A stretch of 57,735 nucleotides of DNA, taken from a virus. Below are positions 22,626-29,743 of the stretch, in pieces. The DNA is taken from IMG/VR virus record IMGVR_UViG_3300028837_001890, positions 1 to 57,735 of that record. One strand, written 5' to 3'. Below the pieces are notes generated by a model. It saw only the letters and a program-made list of their open reading frames with translations, searched no databases and was not told the DNA's origin. The number at the start of each line of letters is the position of its first letter. The stretch's first letter is position 1. The position numbers were made by a program, and so were the translations under genes.

Positions 22626-22825
22626 TTCTATACACTTATGATATGTTTGTTTAATTTTTACAGGGGGTTACAAGGATTGTTCAAAAAAGCATCAAAAATA
22701 TTTCTATACAACTTTTGTATGTTTGTTTAATTTTTACAAAGGGTTATTAAAATTTCTTTTAAAAAGTGTTACAGCGGCAAAAAAATATTTCTATACACTT
22801 ATGATATGTTTGTTTAATTTTTACA
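22626..22825 (+). repeat. three 37-bp direct repeats
   Basis: Copies at 22626-22662, 22702-22738 and 22789-22825 begin TTCTATACA and end GTTTGTTTAATTTTTACA. Copies 1 and 3 are identical; copy 2 differs in the middle. Each is followed by a purine-rich AGGGGG, AAGGG or GGTAC. No gene is here; probably binding sites. Confidence 0.85.
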
Positions 22826-22884
22826 GGTACTTGTGGAGTTTTGTATATTTCTTATACTAGATTTTAAAAAAGAATGAAAAAATC

Positions 22885-22953
22885 TTGACAGGCGTAAAAC
22901 AATTTGGTATAATCAAACCTCATTTAACACTTCGTGTTAAATGAGGTTTGATT
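22885..22953 (+). promoter_or_regulatory. consensus promoter overlapping a perfect 20-bp hairpin
   Basis: TTGACA (22885-22890), 17 nt, TATAAT (22908-22913). A 20-bp perfect inverted repeat with a TTC loop (22911-22930, 22934-22953) begins inside the -10 and covers the start site. It could be an operator or make the transcript's 5' hairpin. The 12-mer GTAAAACAATTT in the spacer recurs at 22986. No convincing open frame follows before 23100, so a non-coding transcript is possible. Confidence 0.75.
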
Positions 22954-23132
22954 ACAAGGACTTTAATAACACGCAAAAGAAAAGAAGTAAAACAATTTAG
23001 AGTTTTTCTTTTGAAGCCAGTCTCTGTATTTCATTAGTATATCCTTAGACTTAATTCTATCGTGTCTACAAGGTTTTTTTATTTTAAAGGTACTAGCCTA
23101 TTCTCTTATACGTTTTAATTAAGCGGACACAA

Positions 23133-23163
23133 CAAAAAAGCCCTCTATTTTACATAGAGAGCT
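23133..23163 (-). terminator. intrinsic terminator
   Basis: On the minus strand AGCTCTCTAT and ATAGAGGGCT pair over 10 bp (one G-U) around a 5-nt loop and are followed by TTTTTTG. It ends the small-gene operon whose last gene stops at 23210. Confidence 0.88.
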
Positions 23164-23209
23164 GTGAGTTATGAGTATAGTTTTTATTATTATCTTACTG
23201 GGAAGTAAT

Positions 23210-23494
23210 TTATATGCAGCCTCCACAACAACCGTGCGGAATTTCTTTATTAACAGCATCGATAACTGCTTTTTTTTGATTTTTTGGAAAATTTGAAGGC
23301 CATTCTTCAATTGTCCATAATCCTGTTTCTAAATAATCATTCCAATCATCATCAAACCAATAAGTTCCACCGCTTTCTAAACAATGAGACGGAAAATGCC
23401 ATACTTTATTATTTATTGTAACAATTAGTGTTCCGCTGCATAAATTTGGATATGCGCCGTCGTAGATAATTTTAATATTGTTTTTATCACTCAT
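23210..23494 (-). CDS. hypothetical protein, 94 aa
   Basis: Unrecognised. Strand-rich with many aromatic residues (VTINNKVWHFPSHC, TYWFDDDW), ending HGCCGGCI, a four-cysteine tail that could bind metal. Its ATGA start overlaps the upstream gene. Last gene before the terminator at 23133-23163. Confidence 0.65.
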   Translation of the reverse strand: MSDKNNIKIIYDGAYPNLCSGTLIVTINNKVWHFPSHCLESGGTYWFDDDWNDYLETGLWTIEEWPSNFPKNQKKAVIDAVNKEIPHGCCGGCI

Positions 23495-23769
23495 TTTTTT
23501 AATTCCTTAAGAAGCGTATTGTATTTTATCCAGCCGATCAGGCGCATATTTTTATTCATGAATAAGAGGGGGTCGGATTTTCGCCATTTGAAAGGTTTGC
23601 GCTGCATGAGGCGTTGTTTGAATTTAACCGGGAGTTTATTGAAATCCGGGTGATCCTCGGTTAATTGTAATTTTGCATATTTAAAATCCGGATTTTTTTC
23701 TTTGCACAGGTCGATAAACGTTTTTCGTTTAGGGTCTGGTATTTGATAGTTAAATTGAGTTTGTTGCAT
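23491..23769 (-). CDS. hypothetical basic protein, 92 aa
   Basis: Unrecognised. Basic (KFKQRLMQRKPFKWRKSDP), no membrane segment. GGGAGGTC lies before ATG. Local GC is clearly higher than in neighbouring genes, hinting at separate acquisition. First gene behind the promoter at 23793-23821. Confidence 0.6.
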   Translation of the reverse strand: MQQTQFNYQIPDPKRKTFIDLCKEKNPDFKYAKLQLTEDHPDFNKLPVKFKQRLMQRKPFKWRKSDPLLFMNKNMRLIGWIKYNTLLKELKK

Positions 23770-23792
23770 GTTAGACCTCCCATGTTAGAATC

Positions 23793-23821
23793 ATTATATA
23801 CCAATTAATTTCATTTGTCAA
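23793..23821 (-). promoter_or_regulatory. consensus sigma70 promoter
   Basis: Minus-strand TTGACA-N17-TATAAT. It overlaps the end of the repeat-protein gene upstream. Confidence 0.85.
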
Positions 23822-24272
23822 GTAATTTCTTTTTTTGATAATACTCTTTGCTGTATTTTTTTAATTTTTCTTTATTATTTTCGTAATATTTTTTTTCATA
23901 TTTTTTAATTTTATCTTTGTTTTTTTGATAATACTCTTTCCAGTATTTTTTTAATTTTTCTTTATTATTTTCGCAATATTTTTTTTCATATTTTTTAATT
24001 TTATCTTTGTTTTTTTGATAATACTCTTTCCAGTATTTTTTTAATTTTTCTTTGTTTTTTTGATAACACTCTTTCCTGTATTTTTTTAATTTTTCTTTAT
24101 TATTTTCGTAATATTTTTTTTCATATTTTTTAATTTTATCTTTATTATTTTCTTTATATTTTTTAATTTTATCTTTGTTTTTTTGATAACACTCTTTCCA
24201 GTATTTTTTTAATTTTTCTTTATTATTTTCGCAATATTTTTTTTCATATTTTTTAATTTTATCTTTATTCAT
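23811..24272 (-). CDS. Lys/Tyr-rich repeat protein, 153 aa
   Basis: Nearly all of the protein is tandem units of about 12-13 residues such as KDKIKKYEKKYYENN and KEKLKKYWKEYYQKN, giving a highly basic predicted helix. Similar repeats occur as DNA-binding or linker segments beside phage HNH nucleases, but no nuclease domain is here. The C-terminal KKKLLDK is shared with the 62-aa protein at 24863-25051. The DNA repeats could recombine. Confidence 0.6.
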   Translation of the reverse strand: MNKDKIKKYEKKYCENNKEKLKKYWKECYQKNKDKIKKYKENNKDKIKKYEKKYYENNKEKLKKYRKECYQKNKEKLKKYWKEYYQKNKDKIKKYEKKYCENNKEKLKKYWKEYYQKNKDKIKKYEKKYYENNKEKLKKYSKEYYQKKKLLDK

Positions 24273-24284
24273 TGTAAACCTCCT

Positions 24285-24377
24285 TTAAACGCTTAATAAG
24301 CAAATAAATGCAGTGCAGGCGATGACTGCCACAAAAAATAATAATGCGCCAAAAGCTTCGTATAGAAATGTTTTCAT
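24285..24377 (-). CDS. single-span membrane peptide, 30 aa
   Basis: A 30-residue frame with an AAGGAGG site: MKTFLYEAFG followed by a hydrophobic stretch ALLFFVAVIACTAFICLLSV to the end. It has the layout of a small inner-membrane peptide. Function unknown. Confidence 0.6.
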   Translation of the reverse strand: MKTFLYEAFGALLFFVAVIACTAFICLLSV

Positions 24378-24395
24378 GTTATTAATCCTCCTTTG

Positions 24396-24605
24396 TTAAA
24401 GTTTTAAATTTTGTATTAAATAATTAAATTCATCTTGAGTAATAAGATTATGGTCAAGACATTTTTCAATTGTACAAAGAAGAGTTTCATCGTTAAGTTT
24501 ACTTTTTTTAATACGTTGTAACAGTTTACTGTATAAACTATTACGTCGCTGTGAAAATTTTTTTATTACATTTTCAATTTGGTCACTTAATTTTTGATGA
24601 TTCAT
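24396..24605 (-). CDS. small helical protein, 69 aa
   Basis: Unrecognised. Basic N-terminal half, then 'LDHNLITQDEFNYLIQNL', which resembles the short C-terminal helix pairs (SHOCT-like) that mediate oligomerisation; the likeness is weak. GAGGAATAAA before ATG. Confidence 0.6.
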   Translation of the reverse strand: MNHQKLSDQIENVIKKFSQRRNSLYSKLLQRIKKSKLNDETLLCTIEKCLDHNLITQDEFNYLIQNLKL

Positions 24606-24618
24606 TTTATTCCTCCTC

Positions 24619-24810
24619 TTAGTCGTTAAAGTTTAATTCCGGGCATTCGCTGTCGCTGTCGCTGTCGTCATATTCACAATCATATTCTTTATAATCGCTA
24701 CAGTCCGGCATTTTTTCATAGCACGATTGGTGTTGTGGTGCAATTAAATGCTCTACAATGTGCTTATAAGCATTGATGTTGTAAAGCATTGCTATCGTTT
24801 GGCTGTTCAT
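24619..24810 (-). CDS. small acidic protein, 63 aa
   Basis: Unrecognised. The second half is strongly acidic (DCSDYKEYDCEYDDSDSDSE) with several Cys. Acidic phage proteins of this size are often DNA mimics, which is only a possibility here. Behind the promoter at 24845-24873. Confidence 0.6.
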   Translation of the reverse strand: MNSQTIAMLYNINAYKHIVEHLIAPQHQSCYEKMPDCSDYKEYDCEYDDSDSDSECPELNFND

Positions 24811-24844
24811 TTTGAATCTCCTAGGTTAAAAATTAAAACAATTA

Positions 24845-24873
24845 TTTATATACCAATTAAAGTTAGTTGTCAA
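24845..24873 (-). promoter_or_regulatory. sigma70 promoter
   Basis: Minus-strand TTGACA-N17-TATAAA. The spacer (AACTAACTTTAATTGG) follows the shared promoter pattern. Confidence 0.75.
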
Positions 24874-25051
24874 GTAATTTCTTTCTTTTATTATAGTTTT
24901 TAATAATGTCTTTCCAGTCATTTTTCTTTTTTTCTCTATAAATTTTTCTTTTTTCTTTATTTTCTTTATAATATTTTTTCTTTTGGCTTAATATTTTATC
25001 TTTATTTTCTTTATAATATTTTTTCTTGTATTCTTTTTCTTTAAAAGTCAT
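24863..25051 (-). CDS. Lys/Tyr-rich repeat protein, 62 aa
   Basis: Short relative of the protein at 23811-24272: units KKYYKENKDK and KKYYKENKEK and the same KKLLDN ending. Highly basic helix, function unknown. It overlaps the upstream gene's end by 11 nt. Confidence 0.6.
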   Translation of the reverse strand: MTFKEKEYKKKYYKENKDKILSQKKKYYKENKEKRKIYREKKKNDWKDIIKNYNKRKKLLDN

Positions 25052-25409
25052 TTTTCACCTCCTGTGCTGAAAAATTAATGAAACATTGTAAGCCGCGATT
25101 AAATGACGGATATGTGTCGGTTCGTAGGCGATGAATCCACATTTCGTAGATTCCGGCAGTTAATCTATAAGGTCGGATAAGTTGTTTTAAAAGTTTTCGT
25201 TTTATCTTTTTTTCTGGTGTGTGTTTAAGCAATTGATGAATATCCTGATATTTTTTATGTAGTAAAACAGTATGCCATGAATCGTCGTTAACAATTTTTT
25301 CTTTTGTTTTAAAGTTTTTTTCAGTCATTATAAATATAGTACCGTGCGTAAGATTATAATTTGCGTCAGCGATTTGCCGACATGCAATATAGTACTGATC
25401 TTTAGTCAT
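25041..25409 (-). CDS. hypothetical protein, 122 aa
   Basis: Start set at ATG 25409 (MTKDQYYIACRQI) because AAGGAGG lies 9 nt upstream; earlier in-frame codons belong to the upstream gene's end. Unrecognised; basic and mixed, with 'LTAGIYEMWIHRLRTDTYPSFNRGLQCF' near the C-terminus. Confidence 0.6.
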   Translation of the reverse strand: MTKDQYYIACRQIADANYNLTHGTIFIMTEKNFKTKEKIVNDDSWHTVLLHKKYQDIHQLLKHTPEKKIKRKLLKQLIRPYRLTAGIYEMWIHRLRTDTYPSFNRGLQCFINFSAQEVKNDF

Positions 25410-25410
25410 T

Positions 25411-25824
25411 TTAAATAACCTCCTTTTTATTAGCCAATGGGAAATCATCGTTAGTGTCGTACCCTTTATTTTCTAATGCTGTATAAAAACAGTTTCGCAA
25501 ACTAAAAAATGCAATACTAGCTATCATCCCAAAACATAATCTTTCCCATAATCCTTCCCATAATTCTGTATCATTTTCGACCCAGGCAAATTTTTTCGCA
25601 TATTTAAGTATTACAGTACAATCTGTGGCTGTGTCGATTAAATCATCAAATGTATAATTAGTTACTAATTTTTGTTTTATGAGTTTTCCAAAAATACTAT
25701 CTGTTTCATCAAAAACAGCATCTAATATAGTTTCTCGTTTTGTGTCAGCGTTATAATTATTTATAATATCGTCAACGGAGTTGTTTATTGCATTTTCGAT
25801 ATCGTTAAAAGTTAATGTTTTCAT
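25411..25824 (-). CDS. hypothetical acidic protein, 137 aa
   Basis: Start set at ATG 25824 (MKTLTFNDIE), 8 nt after AGGAG; the longer frame is leader sequence shared with its relatives. Acidic N-terminal half, later a hydrophobic helix (ERLCFGMIASIAFFSLRNCF) that may be a membrane segment or a core helix. One of three adjacent genes with the same ACTAACAC(T/A)GGAGAAAT leader. Confidence 0.6.
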   Translation of the reverse strand: MKTLTFNDIENAINNSVDDIINNYNADTKRETILDAVFDETDSIFGKLIKQKLVTNYTFDDLIDTATDCTVILKYAKKFAWVENDTELWEGLWERLCFGMIASIAFFSLRNCFYTALENKGYDTNDDFPLANKKEVI

Positions 25825-25840
25825 TTTCATTTCTCCTGTG

Positions 25841-26248
25841 TTAGTTAATATTGTTAACAATTTTTTCAATAACGGAATCTAAATAAATCGCCTGGCCGCA
25901 ACATTGCCTACCCCAATAATAATTTAGCTCATCATTAATAATAATTTCTTTATTTTCTTTTAATTTATTAGCTAGCCATGAGTCAATTATATGCCACTCA
26001 AAAATTTCTTCCTCGTTTTCTTCCTCGTTTTCTTCCTCGTTTTCTTCCTCGTTTTCTTCCTCGTTTTCTTCCTCGTTTTCTTCCTCGTTTTCTTCGTATA
26101 AATTTTGTATATCATCGTAGCCAAACGGGGTATCATTATATTCTAACGATTTTTTTAAAACATAATCTATTAGGTTTGTAACGTTTGCAAATATGTGAGC
26201 GTTAACAAAGTGTCTGCATTTGTCCTGTGTTTCTTTTGTGTTTATCAT
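25841..26248 (-). CDS. acidic protein with ENEE tandem repeat, 135 aa
   Basis: ATG 26248 is 8 nt after GGAG. Seven tandem ENEE units near residues 52-80 come from a 12-bp DNA repeat and form a variable acidic linker. Flanking parts are helical: FVNAHIFANVTNLIDYVLKKSL before, and YWGRQCCGQAIYLDSVIEKIV after. Function unknown. Behind its own promoter at 26294-26322. Confidence 0.6.
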   Translation of the reverse strand: MINTKETQDKCRHFVNAHIFANVTNLIDYVLKKSLEYNDTPFGYDDIQNLYEENEEENEEENEEENEEENEEENEEENEEEIFEWHIIDSWLANKLKENKEIIINDELNYYWGRQCCGQAIYLDSVIEKIVNNIN

Positions 26249-26293
26249 TCTTATTTCTCCAGTGTTAGTTAATAAAAGCACATTACAACTACA

Positions 26294-26322
26294 GTTATAT
26301 ATTAGTTAAAATCACTTGTCAA
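26294..26322 (-). promoter_or_regulatory. sigma70 promoter, duplicated copy A
   Basis: Minus-strand TTGACA-N17-TATAAC. From this promoter to the ATG at 26248, about 75 bp are almost identical to 26818-26895. Confidence 0.8.
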
Positions 26323-26353
26323 GCTTTTTCGTACGATTTTTAAAATATTTTTA

Positions 26354-26821
26354 TTAATTAAATTTATTAATCATTTCAACTAATTCTAATAATTCAAATT
26401 CTTTTTTATCGTAATTTTCAGAATTCGATTGCCTAGCCACGTATATCGATTCGTTTGGATAATCATCTATTTCAATTTCAATATTATTTTTTTCTAGAAA
26501 ATCAGAATAAAAATCATCTATTATTGTGTATAAATCGTCCTCAATTTTATCTGAATAATCGTTATCATCGTCACAAATCCAGTCCAAATTATCATCAGAT
26601 AATTCAAATATATATCCGTCGGATAGTCGGCTATCGTAGTATTCTGGATCATCATTTCTGTCAATTGAGTTCATGCTATGCAGCGCGTAACATATTTCGT
26701 CCCAGCTCAAATCATCTCGTAATTCAATTAATTTATCTACGATTTCGCCGTGAATTTTTTTCAGTCCCTGGTGTAAAATTTTAGAATCAAATTTCCATAC
26801 AATTTCGTCTATATAATTCAT
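26354..26821 (-). CDS. hypothetical acidic protein, 155 aa
   Basis: ATG 26821 (MNYIDEIVWKF) lies 8 nt after GGAG. Very acidic middle (DNLDWICDDDNDYSDKIEDDLYTIIDDFY), and a 'LSWDEICYALHSM' helix. No family recognised. Such charge could mimic DNA. Behind the promoter at 26867-26895 and further tandem promoters upstream. Confidence 0.6.
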   Translation of the reverse strand: MNYIDEIVWKFDSKILHQGLKKIHGEIVDKLIELRDDLSWDEICYALHSMNSIDRNDDPEYYDSRLSDGYIFELSDDNLDWICDDDNDYSDKIEDDLYTIIDDFYSDFLEKNNIEIEIDDYPNESIYVARQSNSENYDKKEFELLELVEMINKFN

Positions 26822-26866
26822 TCTCATTTCTCCAGTGTTAGTTAATAAAAGCACATTACAACTACA

Positions 26867-26895
26867 GTTATATATTAGTTAAAATCACTTGTCAA
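26867..26895 (-). promoter_or_regulatory. sigma70 promoter, duplicated copy B
   Basis: Minus-strand TTGACA-N17-TATAAC, with the same downstream leader as copy A at 26248-26322. Confidence 0.8.
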
Positions 26896-26964
26896 GCATT
26901 CTTTTACGATTGCATATTTTTTAAGCAAGTTAGTTTTACACCTATATAACATATCGTGTGCGCG

Positions 26965-27063
26965 TGAATATCGCAATTAAAGTCATTTGTCAAGTCTTTT
27001 CGTATTATTTAAACTTTCTTTAGGGTGTCAGTTAATTATATAACAGTTAAAGTCATTTGTCAA
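26965..27063 (-). promoter_or_regulatory. two further tandem promoters
   Basis: 27035-27063 reads TTGACA-N17-TATAAT on the minus strand and 26965-26993 reads TTGACA-N17-TATTCA. Both have the shared spacer start AATGACTTTAA. With 26867-26895 they make three promoters in a row feeding the 155-aa gene. Confidence 0.7.
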
Positions 27064-27087
27064 GTAATTCTCTGTGCTAAATATTTC

Positions 27088-27189
27088 TTGACTTTCTACT
27101 ATTATGTGTTATTATATATAAGCTAATTTCTCTAAATTAGTGTTAATAATAAAAGTTAGTTGGGCGTAGTTTTCGGACTACGCCTTTTT
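27088..27189 (+). ncRNA. short terminated RNA with its own promoter, about 68 nt
   Basis: TTGACT (27088) and a TTATAT/TATATA -10 near 27112 predict a start about 27122. The RNA would contain CTAATTT/AAATTAG (27123-27129, 27134-27140) and end in an intrinsic terminator: GGCGTAGT (27163-27170) pairing with ACTACGCC (27177-27184), then TTTTT. No open frame fits. Placed between a divergent operon and iteron-like repeats, it resembles a replication or copy-control antisense-type RNA, but this is inference. Confidence 0.65.
27163..27189 (+). terminator. intrinsic terminator of the short RNA
   Basis: Perfect 8-bp GC-rich stem with a 6-nt loop (TTTCGG), followed by five T. Confidence 0.9.
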
Positions 27190-27198
27190 AATTTGCGG

Positions 27199-27502
27199 AC
27201 GTTGTAAACTAAGATATATTGTTTTAAGTTTACTATTCATTTGTAAACTAATCTTTCTATTCGTAAACTAATCTTTCTATTCGTAAACTAATCTTTCTAT
27301 TCGTAAACTAATCTTTCTATTCTTAGGTTTACTTAGCAGCCCTTTCTATTCGTAAACTAATCTTTCTATTCTTAGGTTTACTTAGCAGCCCTTTCTATTC
27401 GTAAACTAATCTTTCTATTCTTAGGTTTACTTAGCATATTCTTAGGTTTACTTAGCAGCCCTTTCTATTCGTAAACTAAGAAATAATATTTTAAGTTTAC
27501 TG
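27199..27502. repeat. iteron-like array of GTAAACTA and TAGGTTTAC
   Basis: GTAAACTAATCTTTCTATTC is repeated in direct 20-bp steps from 27243, then alternates with a 29-bp unit, TTAGGTTTACTTAGCAGCC plus CTTTCTATTC. In all there are about eight GTAAACTA and four to six inverted TAG(G)TTTAC boxes, so neighbours can pair as hairpins around TCTTTCTATTC. This looks like a second set of initiator-binding sites. Confidence 0.85.
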
Positions 27503-27509
27503 CGTCTGC

Positions 27510-27980
27510 GTTGTTTGCTAGGTTTTCTGTAATTAATTTCTGTACAAGGAATGCTTTTTATTAATCGGTTTACAGTTGTTTAAAATCTGTGCAGATACTG
27601 ACGCACGCAAAAAATTCTACGCTACAACGCATCAACGTGTTCAACTTAGGAACTCCTAAATAATATCTATTCATATTTTAATTTTTAGTAAAGTTTCTAG
27701 GTGTTACGATTAGTTTATATCATAGTAGGTATATAGGCAGGCTGTGAAACTGATTATGCACTGTAAGGGCTACAACTAGGGGTACACATTGCACACCAGG
27801 TTTTTTAGTTGATTGTATAATATTTATACAGTAAAAATTTTTCTAGAAATTTTTTCTAAGCAATTGTATGTATTTTGTACATTAAGAAAGCGCCGTTATC
27901 TTTTTAATGTAGTTTTTCATCATTAATATAAAAATCAGGGGATTCCTTTTTTAAAACTATTTATTTTATTAAATTTACAG
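27510..27980. other. non-coding stretch without recognised features
   Basis: About 470 bp between the repeats and the next promoter. No open frame with a ribosome site on either strand, no tRNA, no terminator. Base composition is slightly less AT-rich around 27,590-27,810. Its place beside the iteron-like array suggests it belongs to an origin or control region. Confidence 0.5.
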
Positions 27981-27987
27981 TTAATAG

Positions 27988-28016
27988 TTAACAGTTTAGC
28001 ATCACTGGTATATAAT
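27988..28016 (+). promoter_or_regulatory. sigma70 promoter, plus strand
   Basis: TTAACA, 17-nt spacer, TATAAT; 31 bp before the ATG at 28048. It starts the short plus-strand unit that leads to the methyltransferase. Confidence 0.8.
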
Positions 28017-28047
28017 ATATTTTTTTAGTTAATAGAAGGTAAAGAAT

Positions 28048-28260
28048 ATGTTTGGAACATTCCAATGGGATGAAGTTATTTTGAATCAGAGATTATCTAT
28101 AGTTGATGAATATTTAAAGTTTAATGTGGCGCCTAAGAACGCCGAAAAGATCAACAAAACAGTTAAAAAAACGGTTTCAAGAGATGCATTTTTCAAAGAA
28201 TGTTACATTAAACGTGTATCACCTGTGATTACCAGACGAAATAAGTTTAAAAGCGTGTAA
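28048..28260 (+). CDS. small basic protein, 70 aa
   Basis: AGAAGGTAAAGAAT precedes ATG. Basic, with a C-terminus rich in Arg/Lys (FFKECYIKRVSPVITRRNKFK). Length and the basic 'aromatic then KR-x-SP-x3-RRxKFK' tail recall ribosomal protein bS21, which some phages carry, but the N-terminal half does not convince. Listed as unknown. Confidence 0.6.
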   Translation: MFGTFQWDEVILNQRLSIVDEYLKFNVAPKNAEKINKTVKKTVSRDAFFKECYIKRVSPVITRRNKFKSV

Positions 28261-28265
28261 TTTAC

Positions 28266-28294
28266 TTGACAATTTATTTTATTTAGTATATATT
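28266..28294 (+). promoter_or_regulatory. sigma70 promoter, plus strand
   Basis: TTGACA-N17-TATATT directly after the stop of the 70-aa gene; drives the next two frames including the methyltransferase. Confidence 0.8.
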
Positions 28295-28318
28295 ATGGTT
28301 TTTATTGACTAAAAAAGG

Positions 28319-28519
28319 ATAAACAAAAAGGGAATATTTGACGCTTTAACATCTATCACAAAAGCCGCTGTTAATGTAGCTTTAACTCCACTCGATGTTG
28401 CAAGTGATGCGCTAAAAATAGTTACAATGAATACAGAAAAAGAACTCTCTATTAAACGCAGATTTGAAAACATCAAAGATAATGTAGAAGAAGCATACGA
28501 AGAAACATTTGAAGATTAA
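28319..28519 (+). CDS. small protein without a standard start codon, about 66 aa
   Basis: The frame reads KKGIFDALTSITKAAVN, then VALTPLDVASDALK and a charged helix to a stop at 28517. This is amphipathic and protein-like, similar in style to small conserved phage proteins beside replication genes. Behind an AAAGG site there is no ATG, GTG or TTG in frame; the only candidates are ATA (28319) or a lost start. It may be translated from a rare start or be a recent pseudogene. Confidence 0.5.
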   Translation: MNKKGIFDALTSITKAAVNVALTPLDVASDALKIVTMNTEKELSIKRRFENIKDNVEEAYEETFED

Positions 28520-28549
28520 ATTAAAAAAAGGATAAAATTAATAAATACA

Positions 28550-29641
28550 GTGATTGATACTATAATAAGTTATAAGCCTAAAGCAAAAAAGATAAAAACT
28601 TTATCTTTATTTAGCGGTTGTGGTGGTTTAGATTTAGGAATAATGGGAGGGTTTTCGGTACATAAAAAAGCGATTAATTCAAACATAAAAGGTAAGTGGA
28701 TAAAAGTGCCAAAAACACCTTTTGAAGTTATCTGGGCTAACGATGTAATGCCTCAAGCTAAAAAAGTATGGGAAAATAATTTTACAGGGGAGTATGTTTT
28801 AACTTCTATTATTGATTTATTAAAAGAAAATTATAAATTTCCAAAGGTAGATTTAATTATAGGTGGTTTTCCGTGTCAGGATTTTTCTGTAGCAGGTAAA
28901 AGAAAAGGATTTAAAACTGAACGGGGTCGGTTATATAAAGCAATGGCAGAGGTTATAAAAAGAGTTAAGCCAAAAGCTTTTATAGCTGAAAATGTTTTTG
29001 GTCTTTTATCTATAAAGGGAGCAAAAGAACAAATAGTAAATGATTTTAAAAAATTAGGTTATCAAGTATATGTCTACATTGTAAACGCTGAGTATTATGG
29101 TATCCCTCAAGCTAGAAAAAGAGTATTTTTTATAGGGCTTAAAACTAAACAACTCAAGAAAAAAATATTTTATGATGATTTATTGCCTAAACCAACTCAT
29201 AAAAAATCTGTTACTTTAGCGGATGTATTTTCAGATTTAGAAGAACCTGAATTAACGAGTAACGCAGAGCAAAAAGCTTATTCTAAAGCTAAATGGTACG
29301 GTAAAAAATGTCAGGGGAATAAAGAGATAGATTTAAACGCAGTTGGACCTACTATTAGAGCTGAGCATCATGGCAATATAGAATTTAGACGACTATCTGC
29401 AACTAATGGCGGTAAATATACAGCAGAATTAAAAAAAGGAATGTTAGAACGAAGATTAACAATACGAGAATGCGCTAGAATACAAACCTTTCCGGATGAA
29501 TTTTGTTTTGTAGAAGATAAAAAAGGTAATAAAATTATTGAAGCATCGCCAGCATACAGAGTAATAGGAAATGCGGTACCTCCATTGCTTGCTTATCATT
29601 TTGCTAAAAAATTAGCTGCTAACTGGGATAAACTATTATGA
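28550..29641 (+). CDS. DNA cytosine-5 methyltransferase
   Basis: GTG start behind AAAAAAAGG. Complete C5-methylase motifs: LFSGCGGLDLG (I, about 20), GGFPCQDFS with catalytic Cys (IV, about 105), AENVFGLLS (VI), QARKRVFFIG (VIII), RLTIRECARIQTFPD (IX) and YRVIGNAVPP (X). At 363 aa it is longer than the first enzyme at 8524-9450 and unlike it outside the motifs, so a second, different specificity is likely. A 45-residue insertion after motif I carries a Lys-rich stretch. No nuclease partner. Confidence 0.95.
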   Translation: MIDTIISYKPKAKKIKTLSLFSGCGGLDLGIMGGFSVHKKAINSNIKGKWIKVPKTPFEVIWANDVMPQAKKVWENNFTGEYVLTSIIDLLKENYKFPKVDLIIGGFPCQDFSVAGKRKGFKTERGRLYKAMAEVIKRVKPKAFIAENVFGLLSIKGAKEQIVNDFKKLGYQVYVYIVNAEYYGIPQARKRVFFIGLKTKQLKKKIFYDDLLPKPTHKKSVTLADVFSDLEEPELTSNAEQKAYSKAKWYGKKCQGNKEIDLNAVGPTIRAEHHGNIEFRRLSATNGGKYTAELKKGMLERRLTIRECARIQTFPDEFCFVEDKKGNKIIEASPAYRVIGNAVPPLLAYHFAKKLAANWDKLL

Positions 29642-29671
29642 CCTCTATTCATGATGAGTTTATAAAAATAC

Positions 29672-29700
29672 TTGACAAATAATTTTGCCAGATATATTCT
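29672..29700 (+). promoter_or_regulatory. plus-strand promoter pointing into groES
   Basis: TTGACA-N17-TATTCT (or TATATT at 15 nt), 30 bp after the methyltransferase. No plus-strand gene follows, so any transcript is antisense to the groES 3' end. Confidence 0.55.
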
Positions 29701-29743
29701 AACATGTTGAAAAATAATAGTTTTTAAGTGTTATGCTTGCAAG

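Noticed and set aside
23119-23310. Minus-strand frame of 63 codons
   Set aside because: It overlaps the better-supported 94-aa gene in another frame and runs through the intrinsic terminator.
25978-26181. Plus-strand frame with FLPR repeats
   Set aside because: Antisense of the ENEE repeat in the 135-aa protein; no ribosome site.
27243-27480. Possible CRISPR array
   Set aside because: Direct 20-bp steps have no spacers, and alternate boxes are inverted copies; this fits protein-binding iterons.
28048-28260. Ribosomal protein bS21
   Set aside because: Only the length and the basic tail agree; the conserved N-terminal part is missing.
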